DNA from: Incurvaria masculella
Lineage: Eukaryota; Arthropoda; Insecta; Lepidoptera; Incurvariidae
DNA: 64,000 nt
Direction of reading: 5' to 3'
Assembly: GCA_946894095.1 (NCBI GenBank)
Contig: OX335657.1
Location: 16,802,001-16,866,000 of the forward strand
The notes below the pieces were generated by a model, which saw nothing but the letters and a program-made list of their open reading frames with translations, was not told the origin of the DNA and made no database searches. Numbering within the stretch: position 1 is the first letter of the stretch; each line of letters begins with the position of its first letter. Positions 42,725 to 54,045 of the stretch are shown in pieces. Position numbers and translations under genes: made by a program.

Positions 42725-43070
42725 TTTTTTTCCAAATTATGCTGATCAAACGAAGTCGTGGGAAAGAAAATATCACAATGACATAAGCTATAATATTTAA
42801 TTTCAAACCTTGTGCTGTGTTTGTAACAATACAAAATAATAAATTGTATGAAATGACTATAACACCGAGCCACGCGTGACAACCTTGTGCTGGTCTATTA
42901 CATTAGAATTTCTTTGAAGACAAAAAAAGCTATTCGTTTCCTCCAAACCTTATTCTACTGCTTCATGGAGTGAATCTTTCATCTCACATCTCGTGAATAA
43001 AACCTGACAACGATGACAGCTTTCACGTTTCTTTGAGCTTTGAGTGTTCTTCGCAATGGACACCTAGGTA
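42725..43070 (+). repeat. repeat K
   Basis: AATTATGCTGATCAAACG, GAAGTCGTGGGAAAGAAAAT, CAAACCTTATTCTACTGC and GAGCTTTGAGTGTTCTTC recur, with drift and a shorter centre, at 49983-50215. Family unknown. Confidence 0.6.
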
Positions 43071-43380
43071 TCTATCGCTTTATTGTAGTGAGCACCGCTG
43101 TATATACGTATCAATCTCAACATTCTGTGTCTCAACTATTATAAGAACGACATAAATAGATAACAATCTAATTGTGTCGCAGAGAACGACTTGTGTTATC
43201 ATTTCCTGGCGCACGTCGACCGGTTGCGAGCCTGCCGCACTTCCTCATTCTCTCCGGACTTTTTTGGTATGTAATTCAGGAGTTTTTAGGGACGTCAGGC
43301 TCTATTTTATTATTATTGTTATTTAATGTATAACACTAGCAGCTATAAGCTGATGCGTGCATATCAGGTTTTAGAATTAC
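43071..43380. other. interval with nothing recognised
   Basis: No gene or repeat identified. Confidence 0.35.
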
Positions 43381-43763
43381 TTTTTTTTTTATGTGACTGG
43401 ACATGGATGGCTAATACCACAAGTTCTGTCATGGTATTAGCCCAACACACCACATGGGAACTAGGTGCCATGCCCAGGACCTTCCTAATATTGCACGGCT
43501 ACATTGAACTGGATGGAAAACACGGACAATTTTCATTGCCGCTTCGACCATCGTTCATCCAATGCGATGGTACCAACCCGGGCGGGATCAACCCTGCCAC
43601 CTAGTAAGTAAGGAAGGGGACGTACAGTTTAACGTGGAATTCGAACCACGGCCAGCCTCTCTCAACGGTCGAATGGTCACCCATCCAAGACCAGACCGGA
43701 CCCAGCGTTGCTTAACTTCGGAGAGCGATCGCCGAAGTGTCGCGCCACTGGGCCACTGAGGCG
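43381..43763 (-). mobile_element. 5S-rRNA-headed SINE, near full length
   Basis: Minus-strand head with CCGAAGTTAAGCAAC (43721-43707) and CTTGGATGGGTGACC (43689-43675) separated by the 17 bases found in 5S RNA. The shared SINE body follows, and an A tail (T run at 43381-43390). Close to the copy at 9617-9999 over its whole length, so this subfamily was active most recently. Confidence 0.87.
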
Positions 43764-43876
43764 GACGAAATAACTGAGTGCACAAGTTTTTTTTTGTTTT
43801 TGGTTTTTTGCTTATTTATTTATGGTTTATATTTGTCTAGTAAATTCTTGAACCCATTAACTATTTTGGAACTTAA

Positions 43877-44423
43877 GGCGGCCTAACCCGGCGGGCCTAA
43901 CTCATTCGCGGGCACGGTACAAAACCGTGCTGTTGCGTTCTGGGATCTTCTCTGTTTCATAGAATAAGACAGGCTCCGTGATGAGGAAGATGCAACATGT
44001 CCACAAAAAAGACAATGTGCATAGTGTATGATTTGGTAAGATTTACGAAAAATTGAATTTTAAAACGACTTATAGCTAAAAGTAAACCACGACCGCTGTA
44101 GTCAAAAATCTAACAAAAACCAAATAGATCATAAATCTTGATTAAATAAGCTATGTCTGATGACTAATCTTTTTATTTTACGATGTTCTTACTTTACCAT
44201 TGCGTAATCCACCTCCAAAGTTATTGTATAAAACGCGCAAAAAATTCGAACTTTCGGACCTTATTACTTGGAAACCAAACACAATTTTACAATGCCAATG
44301 GTCATCAGACATCTAGTTCGATCGAATAAAGCTATTTTGAGCAAAATTTTGGATCTCTGACAAGAAATATGGGCGTGATCTTCTTTCCCCTTTTGTATGG
44401 GGAGATGAGCGGGTTGGGCCACC
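43877..44423 (-). mobile_element. T1 MITE (TTAA family), complete
   Basis: TTAA at 43873-43876 and 44424-44427. GGCGGCCTAACCCGGCGGG at the left and GAGCGGGTTGGGCCACC at the right. 547 bp, the inverse of 28093-28634. Confidence 0.9.
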
Positions 44424-44427
44424 TTAA

Positions 44428-44814
44428 GACTTCCTGTGGTATTTACTATTGTTTTCATTCAATACGTAGGTACTCAGTTAGTTCATATGAGCAGCTCGTA
44501 CCTCAGAGGGGGACTACCTTTCTATGTCACAGGTCATGTATTTCTGCCCATTATTTTTCTCAACGTATAAATGGCGCTTTTTGTTAATGCGAGCTTGTTC
44601 TATGGTTAGGAATCCATATCAAACTGTAGGTCAACTTATCCTATTGGTGAAGGAATAAGCTCCGCCCGCAGGGAGAGCGCCGAAAGATTGCAGCGCAGCG
44701 TGTTTCTGCGATTGCTACCGCGATATGATCTGTGAGTTAAATCATTATGATTTGTCAAAACCATGTCAAAACGCAGTTTGAGTGAAGATACTTCACTTAA
44801 AACTCACTTCGGAC
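44428..44814. other. interval with nothing recognised
   Basis: No gene or repeat identified. A GC-rich patch at 44655-44705. Confidence 0.35.
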
Positions 44815-44895
44815 TCTGACTCGCCGTGCCAGTTTGGTACCATCGCATCAGATGAAAAGATAGTCGGAGCGGCAATGGAAAACTGTCTATATTTT
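44815..44895 (+). mobile_element. SINE body scrap
   Basis: TTTGGTACCATCGCATCAG then GGAGCGGCAATGGAAAACTG. It is cut at 44896 by the family F element. Confidence 0.55.
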
Positions 44896-44896
44896 T

Positions 44897-45491
44897 AACC
44901 GACTTCAAAAAAGGAGGAGATTCTCAATTCGTCTGTATGTTTTTTTTTCGTTTTTTTTTTATTATGTTTGTTACCTCATAATTTTTACCTGCTTGAACCG
45001 ATTTTCATGATTATTTTTTTAAATGAAAGCTAGTGCTTCCCAAGTGGTTCCATTTTAATTTGGTTAAGTTCTGACAATGATGTCCATGAGAAAATCATAT
45101 AAGTCTTAAATTTGTATTAAGATGTGCACGACAAATGGACGAATAACTCAATATAACGCCAACCGATTTCGGTGATTCTTTTTTTATTGGAAAGGACGTG
45201 TACAAATTAGTTAGTGTACTTTAGTTTCACTAAAAATAAACAAATAAAAAAAATACAAAAAAAATTACTGACTTCAAAGAAAAAGCGCTAAAAAGTAAAA
45301 AATAATTGCCATTTTTGTAGTTACGATTATTGTTATTTTTTGAGTCGGTGTCAGCCAAGGTAGCCAAGGTTCTCTTGATTGGCGCAGCGCGTGCCCGGCT
45401 GACGCCGACTCAAAAAACAACAATAATCGTAACTACAATAAATATGGCAATTATTTTTTTACTTTTTAGCGCTTTTTCTTTGGAGTCGGTT
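44897..45491 (+). mobile_element. family F element with internal foldback
   Basis: AACCGACTTCAAAAAAGG at the left and TTTGGAGTCGGTT at the right. Unlike the copy at 5443, it keeps both arms of a roughly 95-bp inverted repeat (45266-45355 and 45395-45491) around a core with GAGTCGGTGTCAGCC. Non-coding. Confidence 0.8.
45266..45491. repeat. long inverted repeat, arms about 95 bp
   Basis: Left phrases AAAGAAAAAGCGCTAAAAAG and GTAGTTACGATTATTGTTAT are mirrored by ACAATAATCGTAACTAC and CTTTTTAGCGCTTTTTCTTT. Few mismatches. RNA from it would form a long hairpin. Confidence 0.85.
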
Positions 45492-46719
45492 ATTTTTTGT
45501 ATTTTTTTTTTATCAAGGCTCTTCCGACCCATACTTTTTCTACACAGAACATCAATTTTCAAAACGAGACTTTAATTGAACAGCGCCATCTAACGGTGTA
45601 AAACTTTTGATCGCTAATTACAGCAAAACCGTTGTATCAGAAATTGTGAAAAAACAAATTAGCCGAAACTACTGTGGCTTTACGGAGCTCAAAGTACAAT
45701 TCTATTCCCATTCTGTGTTCAAACCACTTTACGCTGCGATGGCACCTGAAATGATAAGGGTCCATCTACTTAACATGAAAACATTTGGCGAATAATTAAA
45801 AATGCACAAAAATGGTACAATTCATTATTTTCGGTTTTTTTTTTATTAAGTGCATAAACCATGCGGATATCACGAAACGTCACGTCTTTCGTGTGTCAGT
45901 AAAATGACACCTTTCGATTCGAGAAATGACGTGTTACAACGTGTGGACACTGTGAACTCTTGACTGAGACAACAATAAGGTATTTCCACCTCTGATCAAT
46001 GACCATGATAGAGACACGCGGTGACAATGTCAATACTACTCGGACAGGTACACTCGCTTCAAAACTCATTCATCGTATGGAGCATTATCATTTCTTTGGA
46101 TATTTTTTTTCTTTGATTGGAATCTTAAATACATTTTATACAAACAAAGATTAGAGTTACGTGCTGCACCAAATGCATAGGTTTCCTGTCTAGGTTGTCT
46201 GTTTTGATTGTTCAGTACTTTTGAAAGGTTCAAAGGAAGCCTGGATATCTAAAATAATTATGGCTATGCGACCGGAAGCCTGACAACACCCTAGAGTTTA
46301 AATGCAAAGACACACGTAGTCGAATGACGAATGAGACAAAAATGGTTTAAAACGAAATGTATTTAAAATTATTAAAAAAAAACATCTAAATCCCCGCCTT
46401 CAATATGAAGATTGATTCAACATTATTTTATGGATATACTTAAAACATTCTTTTAAGAATAACTTTAAATTAATAAGTAAAAGTTATCAGTTATCAGTGG
46501 GTCAGCTGTTCTTTACCAGAAGAAAAAGGTATTTGTCAGGGTTTATTGGGTCCGTTTAAAATCTACAAAATGTGGAAAATTTCACAATTTTTAGATTGAG
46601 GAAAAATCATCCTCTCATTGAGTTAAAATAGGGAAATTATAAATATTTTACAAAAAAAAAGCATTAGCGTTTAACAATGTAACAATAAATAAAATTTTAC
46701 ATTAGAGAGAACACAATGT
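45492..46719. other. unannotated interval of about 1.2 kb
   Basis: A 62-residue plus-strand frame at 45607-45795 has no recognisable domain. No window repeat found. Confidence 0.4.
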
Positions 46720-46870
46720 ACTGATAACGATTCGAAAAGTTGTCTCATCGGGTAATTATGTTCCATCTCTCTCTAACTCGCGGTGATCCTTGCATTGAAG
46801 TCTCACTCCCACGCTTTGTATGTCTTGTAAGTATAGTGCTTTCATGCTAGATCTGTGGACAATACATCCA
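46720..46870 (+). repeat. repeat J, short copy
   Basis: GTTGTCTCATCGGGTAATT, CCATCTCTCTCTAACTCG and GTCTCACTCCCACGCTTTG match 32690-32965. Confidence 0.6.
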
Positions 46871-46925
46871 AATCAAGAGAAATTCTGAACTTTGGCAAGC
46901 CTACACTCGGTGGGTAAATTTTCTC

Positions 46926-47083
46926 AGGGCCGAGTGCACGAAAGGATACAAAATCAAAATCAACGTCAACGTCTGATTAAACACGTCACTATGTATAGAT
47001 AGTATGGAAGGAGCTCCATGCGGTTCACTAAAAGTGACGTGTTTGAACATTGATTACCTCAGCCGTCTCTTCGTGCAATTCTA
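46926..47083. mobile_element. family C MITE, inverted copy
   Basis: AGGGCCGAGTGCACGAAAGG, then AAACACGTCACTATG and AAAGTGACGTGTTTGAAC, to AGCCGTCTCTTCGTGCAA. Reverse of 5008-5172. Confidence 0.7.
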
Positions 47084-48454
47084 CTCTCAAGTTAAGTGCC
47101 CGACTGTACATTGCTCACTCCACTATTGCCTAGTGCGTGTGCAAGGAGACATGGTACTAAGTAAATGTTAGAACAAGAAGCAGGTTAAAACAATGGCAGC
47201 GTGCGTCGAGCTCATGTTTGTTATTCATTCGTTTTGCAAGGCAGGATAATTACCTTTCCAAGAAGCTATAGAATAGAAAATAATCCCATAGAATAGTTAG
47301 CAGTGGATTATTTTCGCAGTATCCTCTGATTACCGGATGAAGCATGTTTTTTCATGTAATCTGACGCAAATGGTTAACAATAAAACCGTCGTGATGTCAA
47401 CGTGCACAATATGAAAAGAAAAAATACAATATCAATAAATATAACATAATTTAGGCCTAGCCCACGAGGTTACCGCCATGTGGCGTGCACGGAAAATCAT
47501 CTTTGCCATACAAAACGTTTGGCTGAACATCTTGAATGCAGATTCTACTCTCGAACACGAGAATCGTTTGGAGGTTTCTAACTCTGTGAATCGAAGTGGC
47601 CTTACAGGATTCATCCCAGGTGGGGGTCTCAATGCGGATTAAAGTTTTATTTTATTTTAAATACTATGTAATATAATATTTTATTATAAGAATTTCCATG
47701 ATGAGCGCGCGCATAATTGTCAGGATTATCATCTTCCTGAGAAAGCTATGACCACAGAACAAGCTATGTATTGGTCACCAGAGCCTCAAGTTATAATACA
47801 CAATTCTCTGATGACTTATTAGCCACTTAGGCTGGAGTGCACAATCTCCGGTTAGTCACATTCTGACAGCGGAGTCCAGCTGTTTTTATTGTTCGGTATT
47901 TCTCTAAAATACCCTATGCTTTAGTGCGATTCCGCGTAAGATGCTTGCATGGTTAGAATTGTGATTAAAATCGGTTTTGTGGACTGGCAACTTAGCATTA
48001 CCATTTGACAGCTAACCGTTGTTAATTTTGATCCACTCTACCCTTAGTTGCCCGTGCCCAAGGGTTACGCCCGTAGTGTTTGTGTCTAAAACGACAGTTT
48101 TCAGGGATCTTTCATATACTTAATGTTTAGAAAAATTACAGTTTTCGGGTGTGCAATGCCGTGCTTTCGTCGACATGTCGGCCAAGCACGGAATTGTAAG
48201 TTTTCAAAACATTACGTACAGCGTCGGTGTAAATCTAAGAACATATTTCATATGCTTGGTTGAAATATGCATTCCTGTTGAGAATGCGGCTCACTCCACG
48301 CTTTCTACTTACTAGATGGGCTAATTTCAGCGTTGGCCTGATGCCGCCAGGAATGGTGGAAGGTATGATTTTGTTCATCGTGAACGACCAAATTGTTTGC
48401 TTTGACAATCGTGCTTTACACAGTTCACGGCTGTTTTTTTATGGAAATTTTATA
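47084..48454. other. unannotated interval of about 1.4 kb
   Basis: Short frames, including a 66-residue one at 47432-47632 (minus), carry no motif I can name. No window repeat found. One of the largest repeat-free stretches. Confidence 0.4.
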
Positions 48455-48560
48455 CAGTTTGGCGTACGCCAAAGAGGCAACAGACGATGCCCATGGGATT
48501 TCTAACATTTACGGGGACTGCGAAAACCATGCTGGCAGCCAGTTGCTTCTTTACACCATA
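48455..48560 (-). mobile_element. LINE C-terminal/3' fragment
   Basis: TTTGGCGTACGCCAAAGAGG, then GATGCCCATGGGATTTC and GGGGACTGCGAAAACCATGC. Decayed relative of 62200-62290. Confidence 0.6.
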
Positions 48561-49029
48561 TTTTAATGACGCCATATTCGTTTGCACTTTACTTTTATTA
48601 GTGTATTCTAGAGTCTTTCAAATCACTGTTGAATTCACGATTTACTGGTCGCATAATGAACGTGGAACCGTAAAACTGCGACCCGGATCGCTGTAGGAGA
48701 TATTAATAATAAACGAGATTAATTATTCTAATAATCCTTCGGTACTCCGACTTGATCTAGCCGGAACACACGAACTTGTGTAATGTACTTTATTGTTTCC
48801 AGCTACTTGTCGATCGCGGCAGTGATATGATCTGATTAAAATCCTCGCTTACCGACTCAATCAGCTCGATCAAAACGAACGTGCCTATCTCAAGTAACTA
48901 ATTTGCATAAGGGTATTAAAGGGCCCAACAATCGTTCTTCTGTCATAACTTCAGAATATTTATACTACCCAAAATTAATTCTTCGGTCATATCATTATTT
49001 ATGAAGCCTTTCACGCGGAAATTTAAATT
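48561..49029. other. interval with nothing recognised
   Basis: No gene or repeat identified. Confidence 0.35.
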
Positions 49030-49310
49030 TTCAGGACAATGATTCTTTATGGAATTAGACACGGATTCCCGAATGAATTAGGTGCAATGGCTGAACTTGC
49101 ACTGGATGGAAAATATAGACAAGGTTTTATTGCCGGTTCGACCATCATCTATCCAATTCGATAACGAACCTGGACTCAAAAAGAGAAAAGAAAGAAATTA
49201 AAAACAGAAAGAGTTGAAGAAGAAAGACGAGGTGGGATTGAACCAAGACCTCTCTAATGACAGGCGAGCCGTCGCATCCAGAAATATGAGCTGCGGAAAT
49301 AGCTTTTCTC
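49030..49310 (-). mobile_element. tRNA-headed SINE, old copy
   Basis: Body pieces (ACTGGATGGAAAATATAG, GCCGGTTCGACCATCATC) lead to a minus-strand tRNA-like head with GGTTCAATCCCACC near 49243-49230 and AGACGACGGCTCGC-like sequence. Diverged. Confidence 0.55.
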
Positions 49311-49982
49311 TGTTATGTTGCATCGTTTACACGAGAAAGGTCGCAGGTAAGTGACAGCAAGTAGCTATGAAAACATACCTCATTTTCGCATTAGTATGGT
49401 AGGAAAACAAGCGCTTGAATTCTGACTGGCCAATACAACAAGGAATTAGAAAGACAATACGGGTGGGCAACCCTATGCCACAGAGCGTGTGCGGTGTTTC
49501 TAATATTCTCAAACCCCCAAGACCGAAAGTCATTCAGGTAAATGATGCCGAATTTATAGATTTTTGGAAGGAAATAGCTAATAATTTTGTGTATTTTCTT
49601 TACTTTCTTTATTTTTTGTGAAACTACATTTTACGAATTGACTTATAACTGTTAAGTATTATGTACAAGTATAATATAAATAAATAAATAGCTAAAAATC
49701 AACACTCAAGCCCTTGCCCGGAAGGACGACGGGGGTACTTTAAAAGCTCGATCAATTTCGTCGAAACGCTATCTACAGTGGACGTACCGTTATCATTGAC
49801 GTTGAGTCGCTGCAGCAAGAGTCCTTTGACATCATCAGAGACATATATATTCAACGGCTTCACATCTACAGCATTCACTTCCTACGATATACTTCCTATA
49901 GTACGGACATTCAGCGATAAGGTGGAACAGTGGAATCACCAGTGGCAAATCGTTCTTAATTATTTAATGTTAATATAATAAT
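49311..49982. other. interval with possible LINE 3' debris
   Basis: 49540-49690 ends in AATATAAATAAATAAATAGC, similar in form to retroelement 3' ends. Nothing else recognised. Confidence 0.35.
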
Positions 49983-50215
49983 TATGCTAATCAAAAGAAG
50001 TCGTGGGATAGAAAATATCACAGATAGTTATATAACTTATATTGTTTCATACTTTGTGCTGGTCAAAATAAAAGATCTTCTTTCCCTCTAAACCTTATTC
50101 GAACGGCATTCTGGACTACATCTTTCATCTAAACACTCGCAAATCAAACTTGACAGGAATGGAATTTTTGTGCGAAATCTACGATAAGCTTTGAGTTGTC
50201 TTCCCCATTGAGAAG
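49983..50215 (+). repeat. repeat K, second copy
   Basis: AATTATGCTAATCAAAAG, GAAGTCGTGGGATAGAAAAT, CAAACCTTATTCGAACGGC. It precedes the 34-bp minisatellite directly. Confidence 0.6.
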
Positions 50216-50256
50216 GAGAGTAGCTTGGAATTCTTGGGCGTTCTCACTTCACGACT

Positions 50257-50510
50257 CGATGGAAACTAAGTTTTCTCACTTCAACTTTCTCGATGGAAAC
50301 TAAGTTTTCTCACTTCAGCTTTCTCGATGGAAACTAAGTTTTCTCACTTCAACTTTCTCGATGGAAACTAAGTTTTCTCACTTCAACTTTCTCAATGGAA
50401 ACTAAGTTTTCTCACTTCAACTTTCTCGATGGAAACTAAGTTTTCTCACTTCAACTTTCTCGATGGAAACTAAGTTTTCTCACTTCAACTTTCTCGATGG
50501 AAAATAAGAG
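50257..50510. repeat. 34-bp minisatellite, seven full units plus a partial
   Basis: Units start with CGATGGAAACTAAG at 50257, 50291, 50325, 50359, 50393 (CAATGG variant), 50427 and 50461, with a partial unit at 50495. Only one or two substitutions distinguish the units, so the array is young. Confidence 0.93.
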
Positions 50511-50529
50511 TACAACGGTTGTGATAAGA

Positions 50530-50815
50530 ATGCCGTTATCAGCAACAAAATGGAGCATGTTAACAGGGTGCTTCGAGGAAATGAATACAATATGCGCAAA
50601 CATACGAAAAGTAGGACACCATCCATCAAATTTGCCGAAAGACGAAAGGCAACTCTTCCCATATGTAAAGGGAGTATCAGGCATTATTGGGCAACAACTG
50701 AAAATACTTCATATAGATACGGGTTTACATCGATGAAAAAGTCTCACAAGCTTTACGTCCAGGAAAAGATCAGTCTCCAAATAATATCATGGTCCTGTGG
50801 GAATTTGTGGGGCCA
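50530..50815 (+). pseudogene. possible Penelope-like retroelement scrap
   Basis: One frame reads LFPYVKGVSGIIGQQLK and another, after a shift near 50705, reads YGFTSMKKSHKLYVQEKISLQ. The order resembles the linker between reverse transcriptase and GIY-YIG nuclease in Penelope-like elements, where a PYVKGVSE-type motif is followed by a lysine-rich stretch. No catalytic residues are present in the segment. The assignment rests on short motifs only. Confidence 0.3.
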
Positions 50816-51146
50816 ATGAAGTATAGTTGGCAACATGTTAGATGACGGACATGACTTTGCAGAATAAACCGATATTTGTCATGATATGGCATACGGCGTG
50901 AATGGTAGATTTTTGTGAATTAATATTAATTTAATGTATTGACATAAACGGGTACCAATAACCCGTATTTCTGTAAGCAGTGGCAAACGAATTTGTAAAC
51001 TTAGACTAAGTGGACGTTGAAAAAAAATCAGCGAAGTTTCTTGCCAGTTCTTCTTCGCCGTGAATGCTGAACTGGCTAATGATAAAATATGACAAATTCG
51101 AGTGCAGTGTGCTGCCTGTGGATGATGAATAAACAATAAACAAAAG
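50806..51146 (+). mobile_element. retroelement 3' region with (ATTGT)-type end, copy b
   Basis: GGCAACATGTTAGATGACGG, then GAAGTTTCTTGCCAGTTC, GAACTGGCTAATGATAAAAT and GATGAATAAACAATAAAC. Reverse orientation of 31081-31690, with a short tail. Confidence 0.7.
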
Positions 51147-51200
51147 TGTTTACGGTACACGGTTCAAAGAGTTTAGCCGAATAAATCAATAGGTTATTAA

Positions 51201-51671
51201 GGCGCTAGGACTGGCCAACTACTCGCGCCATACAAATGCACTTTTTAACAAATGTAATAATATGTAGTGAAACGCTTCAGAAAATCCAAATAGAACTCCT
51301 GACTGATAATGGATTGTTAATATTTTTTGATTCCATCATTTATTTAAATAATAATAAAAATAAAAAAGTTGATTTTTCTCATTAGAAATCTGAAAGTTAT
51401 TCGATTAATAGATATAAGCAAAAACAGCATATATGCATAAACAAAACATTCCATTTGCTATTAGATTTCTACATTTAGTCAAAAAAGTTCGGAAATGGAC
51501 ACCGTTTCCGCAATGTATTTTGTATAGAAAAAGGTAACATACATTAACGAAAATAGGTTGATTAATAGACAAGGAATCATATATTGTAAGAATGACACTT
51601 ATAATCGTCAGACTTAGTTAGTTAACTTGGGGTGCCTCGTCTAACTTTGCGATTTGGCTAGTACCAGGGCC
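51201..51671 (-). mobile_element. T3 MITE (TTAA family), complete
   Basis: TTAA at 51197-51200 and 51672-51675. GGCGCTAGGACTGGCCAA at the left and TTGGCTAGTACCAGGGCC at the right. 471 bp, very close to 15801-16272 inverted. Confidence 0.9.
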
Positions 51672-51675
51672 TTAA

Positions 51676-52068
51676 GTTAGAAATAAAATTGCTAACGTTA
51701 TTTCAAAATATGCAAACGAGACCGCCCAAAAACCACACTTCTCCTGCCACCTGCGACAACCGGTTCTTTCAAAGGATACCAAAGGCAAGACAAGTCAAGC
51801 GCCATCATATACACTATTCCATTGTCCTGTCAGTCACATGAGAGAGATTGAAAGGCTCAATTGTTGGATTAATACCGACAAGTCTACACCGGAAGTGGTA
51901 GGCCAATAATGACAGTTGATTCTATTTTGGATTTTAATACTCACTCCCTGTTATCACAGAATACGTATGGAAAAAAGAAAAAGATAGACCAAAACACATA
52001 AATACAGGTTGCTACCAAAGCGAAAAAAGCTGATGAAGTCAACAACGTCTGAAGTATAGTATGATATG
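51676..52068. other. interval with nothing recognised
   Basis: No gene or repeat identified. Confidence 0.35.
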
Positions 52069-52072
52069 TTAA

Positions 52073-52528
52073 CAGATTCGTTACCCTATCAATTCCCCAT
52101 ACTACGATAACTGTTTCCATGCTCGTAATGTTTTAATAGCTTTTTGACATTTTTGATTTTAAAATATGTTGAAGAAATCTATGTCTGTATGTTTTAATTT
52201 TTTTACCATATTTTTTAGATTGTAAAATATTGGCTCATAAACATTAGAAAAAAGTTGTCATTTTTTACGTTCATTTTCGAATTTTTTTACTGAAAAATAC
52301 AGTTATTTACAAAAAAAAAATTAAAGCATTCGGACATAGAATGAAGCTTTCTCAAGTGATAAAAAAATTTGATCAAAAACTGATAACGGATAGGGAAACG
52401 TTAGGGCCTGAAAGACGATTTAGCTATTTTAATGGCAGTTGCCGTGCAAAATTGTGCCTTGGCCAATAGAAAAGAATGCATTTCTTAAAATTTTCAAATC
52501 TTAGATTTCCTGTGACTTCACGACAGCC
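52073..52528 (+). mobile_element. T2 MITE (TTAA family), complete
   Basis: TTAA at 52069-52072 and 52529-52532. CAGATTCGTTACCCTATC at the left and GACTTCACGACAGCC at the right. Non-coding, AT-rich. Terminal inverted similarity is short (GTCGT near both ends). Confidence 0.87.
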
Positions 52529-52686
52529 TTAAAAGGCAACCAAGGCACGTGTTTCAAATGTACGAGCGGCCTCTGAGTCACCCGAAGCAAGAGATGGCGG
52601 GCTTTCAAAATGTCACAGCCCGCTCGCCACGTCACACCGAAAGGCTGTGAGCATTCCAATAGTGTTACCATGCATTGGGAATGTGG

Positions 52687-53097
52687 TTTTTTTTTTATGC
52701 GACCTGACATTGATGGCTAATACCACACAACTACCGTTACGATATTAGCCCAATACACCTCATTCCCCAAGGGATTTGGTGCCATGTCAGGACCTTCCCT
52801 TTATGAGCACGGCTACATTGAACTGGATGGAAAACACGGACAATTTTTCATTGCCGCTTCGATCATCTTTTCATCTAATGCGATGGTACCAACCCGGGCG
52901 GGCATAAACCCTACCACCTAGTAGGGGAAGGGCACGTACAGTTTTACATGGATTCCGAACCATGGAGCAGCTCGCATTCGTAACGAAATGCACTTATCGA
53001 ACTCGGAAAGAGAAAGACAGTGGTGCATGTCGGTATTGAACCCAGGTCTCTGGTACGCTAGGCCAGTCCCCGCGCCACTAGGCTACGAGCCGCTCAA
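52687..53097 (-). mobile_element. tRNA-headed SINE, near full length
   Basis: Minus strand: a perfect A box TAGCCTAGTGG (53085-53075), B-box-like GGTTCAATACC (53042-53032) 32 bases downstream, the CTTTCTCTTTCCGAGTTCG linker, then CATGGTTCGGAATCCATG, the shared body (GGTTGGTACCATCGCATT) and an A tail (T run 52687-52696). From CATGGTTCGGA onward it is the same element that carries 5S heads at 9617 and 43381. Confidence 0.85.
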
Positions 53098-53700
53098 CGG
53101 TATTTTTGTGTTGGTTGCCTGGGCGCTGTCGGAAACTGTGCATCGCACATACGTAATTCCCAAAGGAGCCATGTGTCGGAACGATCCCCCTATTAGAGCA
53201 AGACGTATTCAATTTTACCGATATGAAAAAACTGTTTCTCGTCAGTATACCTTTTTTTGGAATTTCGTGCTCAGAAATTAGGAATCTCTCAGTCGAGAAA
53301 ACCGCCTTGTCAGTACGATTCACATGTCAGCTGTTTGAATGCGAACTACCCTCAGATAGTTAGGGTCTTTTGTATTCCTTTATAATCTTATAAAAGTATA
53401 AGTATTTAGTACGCATCTCGGTACTAAATCGCATTTTGTATGGTTAGCCCGGTGATAATCCACGGATTAAGATTTGAAAGTTATCTTTGAATAGGACTGT
53501 TAGAGGTTTATCTGTATCGATAACTTAATTGTATAAGAATGCATGAAATTTAAATTCAAATTAAAATAAAATGATCTTACATCGCAAACATTTTATGGAT
53601 GTACTCCATATCATTAATTCTTAATTAATTGCTTAATCATTAATTAAATAAATGTTGAATCATCATATCGCCTCGATCCGCAGGTGTAGATCCAGTCAGC
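53098..53700. other. interval with nothing recognised
   Basis: No gene or repeat identified. AT-rich with ATTAATT-type runs near 53620. Confidence 0.35.
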
Positions 53701-54045
53701 TTTTTTTTTATGTAACTGGACATGGATGGCTAATACCGAACTGACCGTCAGATATTAGCCTAACACACCACATGGGAACTATGTACCATGCCAGGGCCTT
53801 CCTTATATTGCTCGGCTACATTGAACTGGATGGAAACCACGGACAATTTTCATTGCCTCTTCGGCCATCGTTCATTCAATGCGATGGTATCAATCCGGGC
53901 GGGATTAACCCTAACCTAGTAAGTAAGGAACGGGGACCTACAGTATTACGTGGAATCCGAACCACGGCCAGCTTCAACGGTGGAAAATGGTCACCCATCC
54001 AGAATCTAACCGCGCTCAGAGGTGCTTCCCCAGCTTATAGCCAGC
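53701..54045 (-). mobile_element. 5S-headed SINE, divergent subfamily
   Basis: T run at 53701-53709, body with AATGCGATGGTATCAATCCG, and a head with TGGATGGGTGACC partly conserved near 53988-54001. It shares the altered head (CGCGCTCAGAGGTG) with 18668-18989, so these two form a subfamily. Confidence 0.78.
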
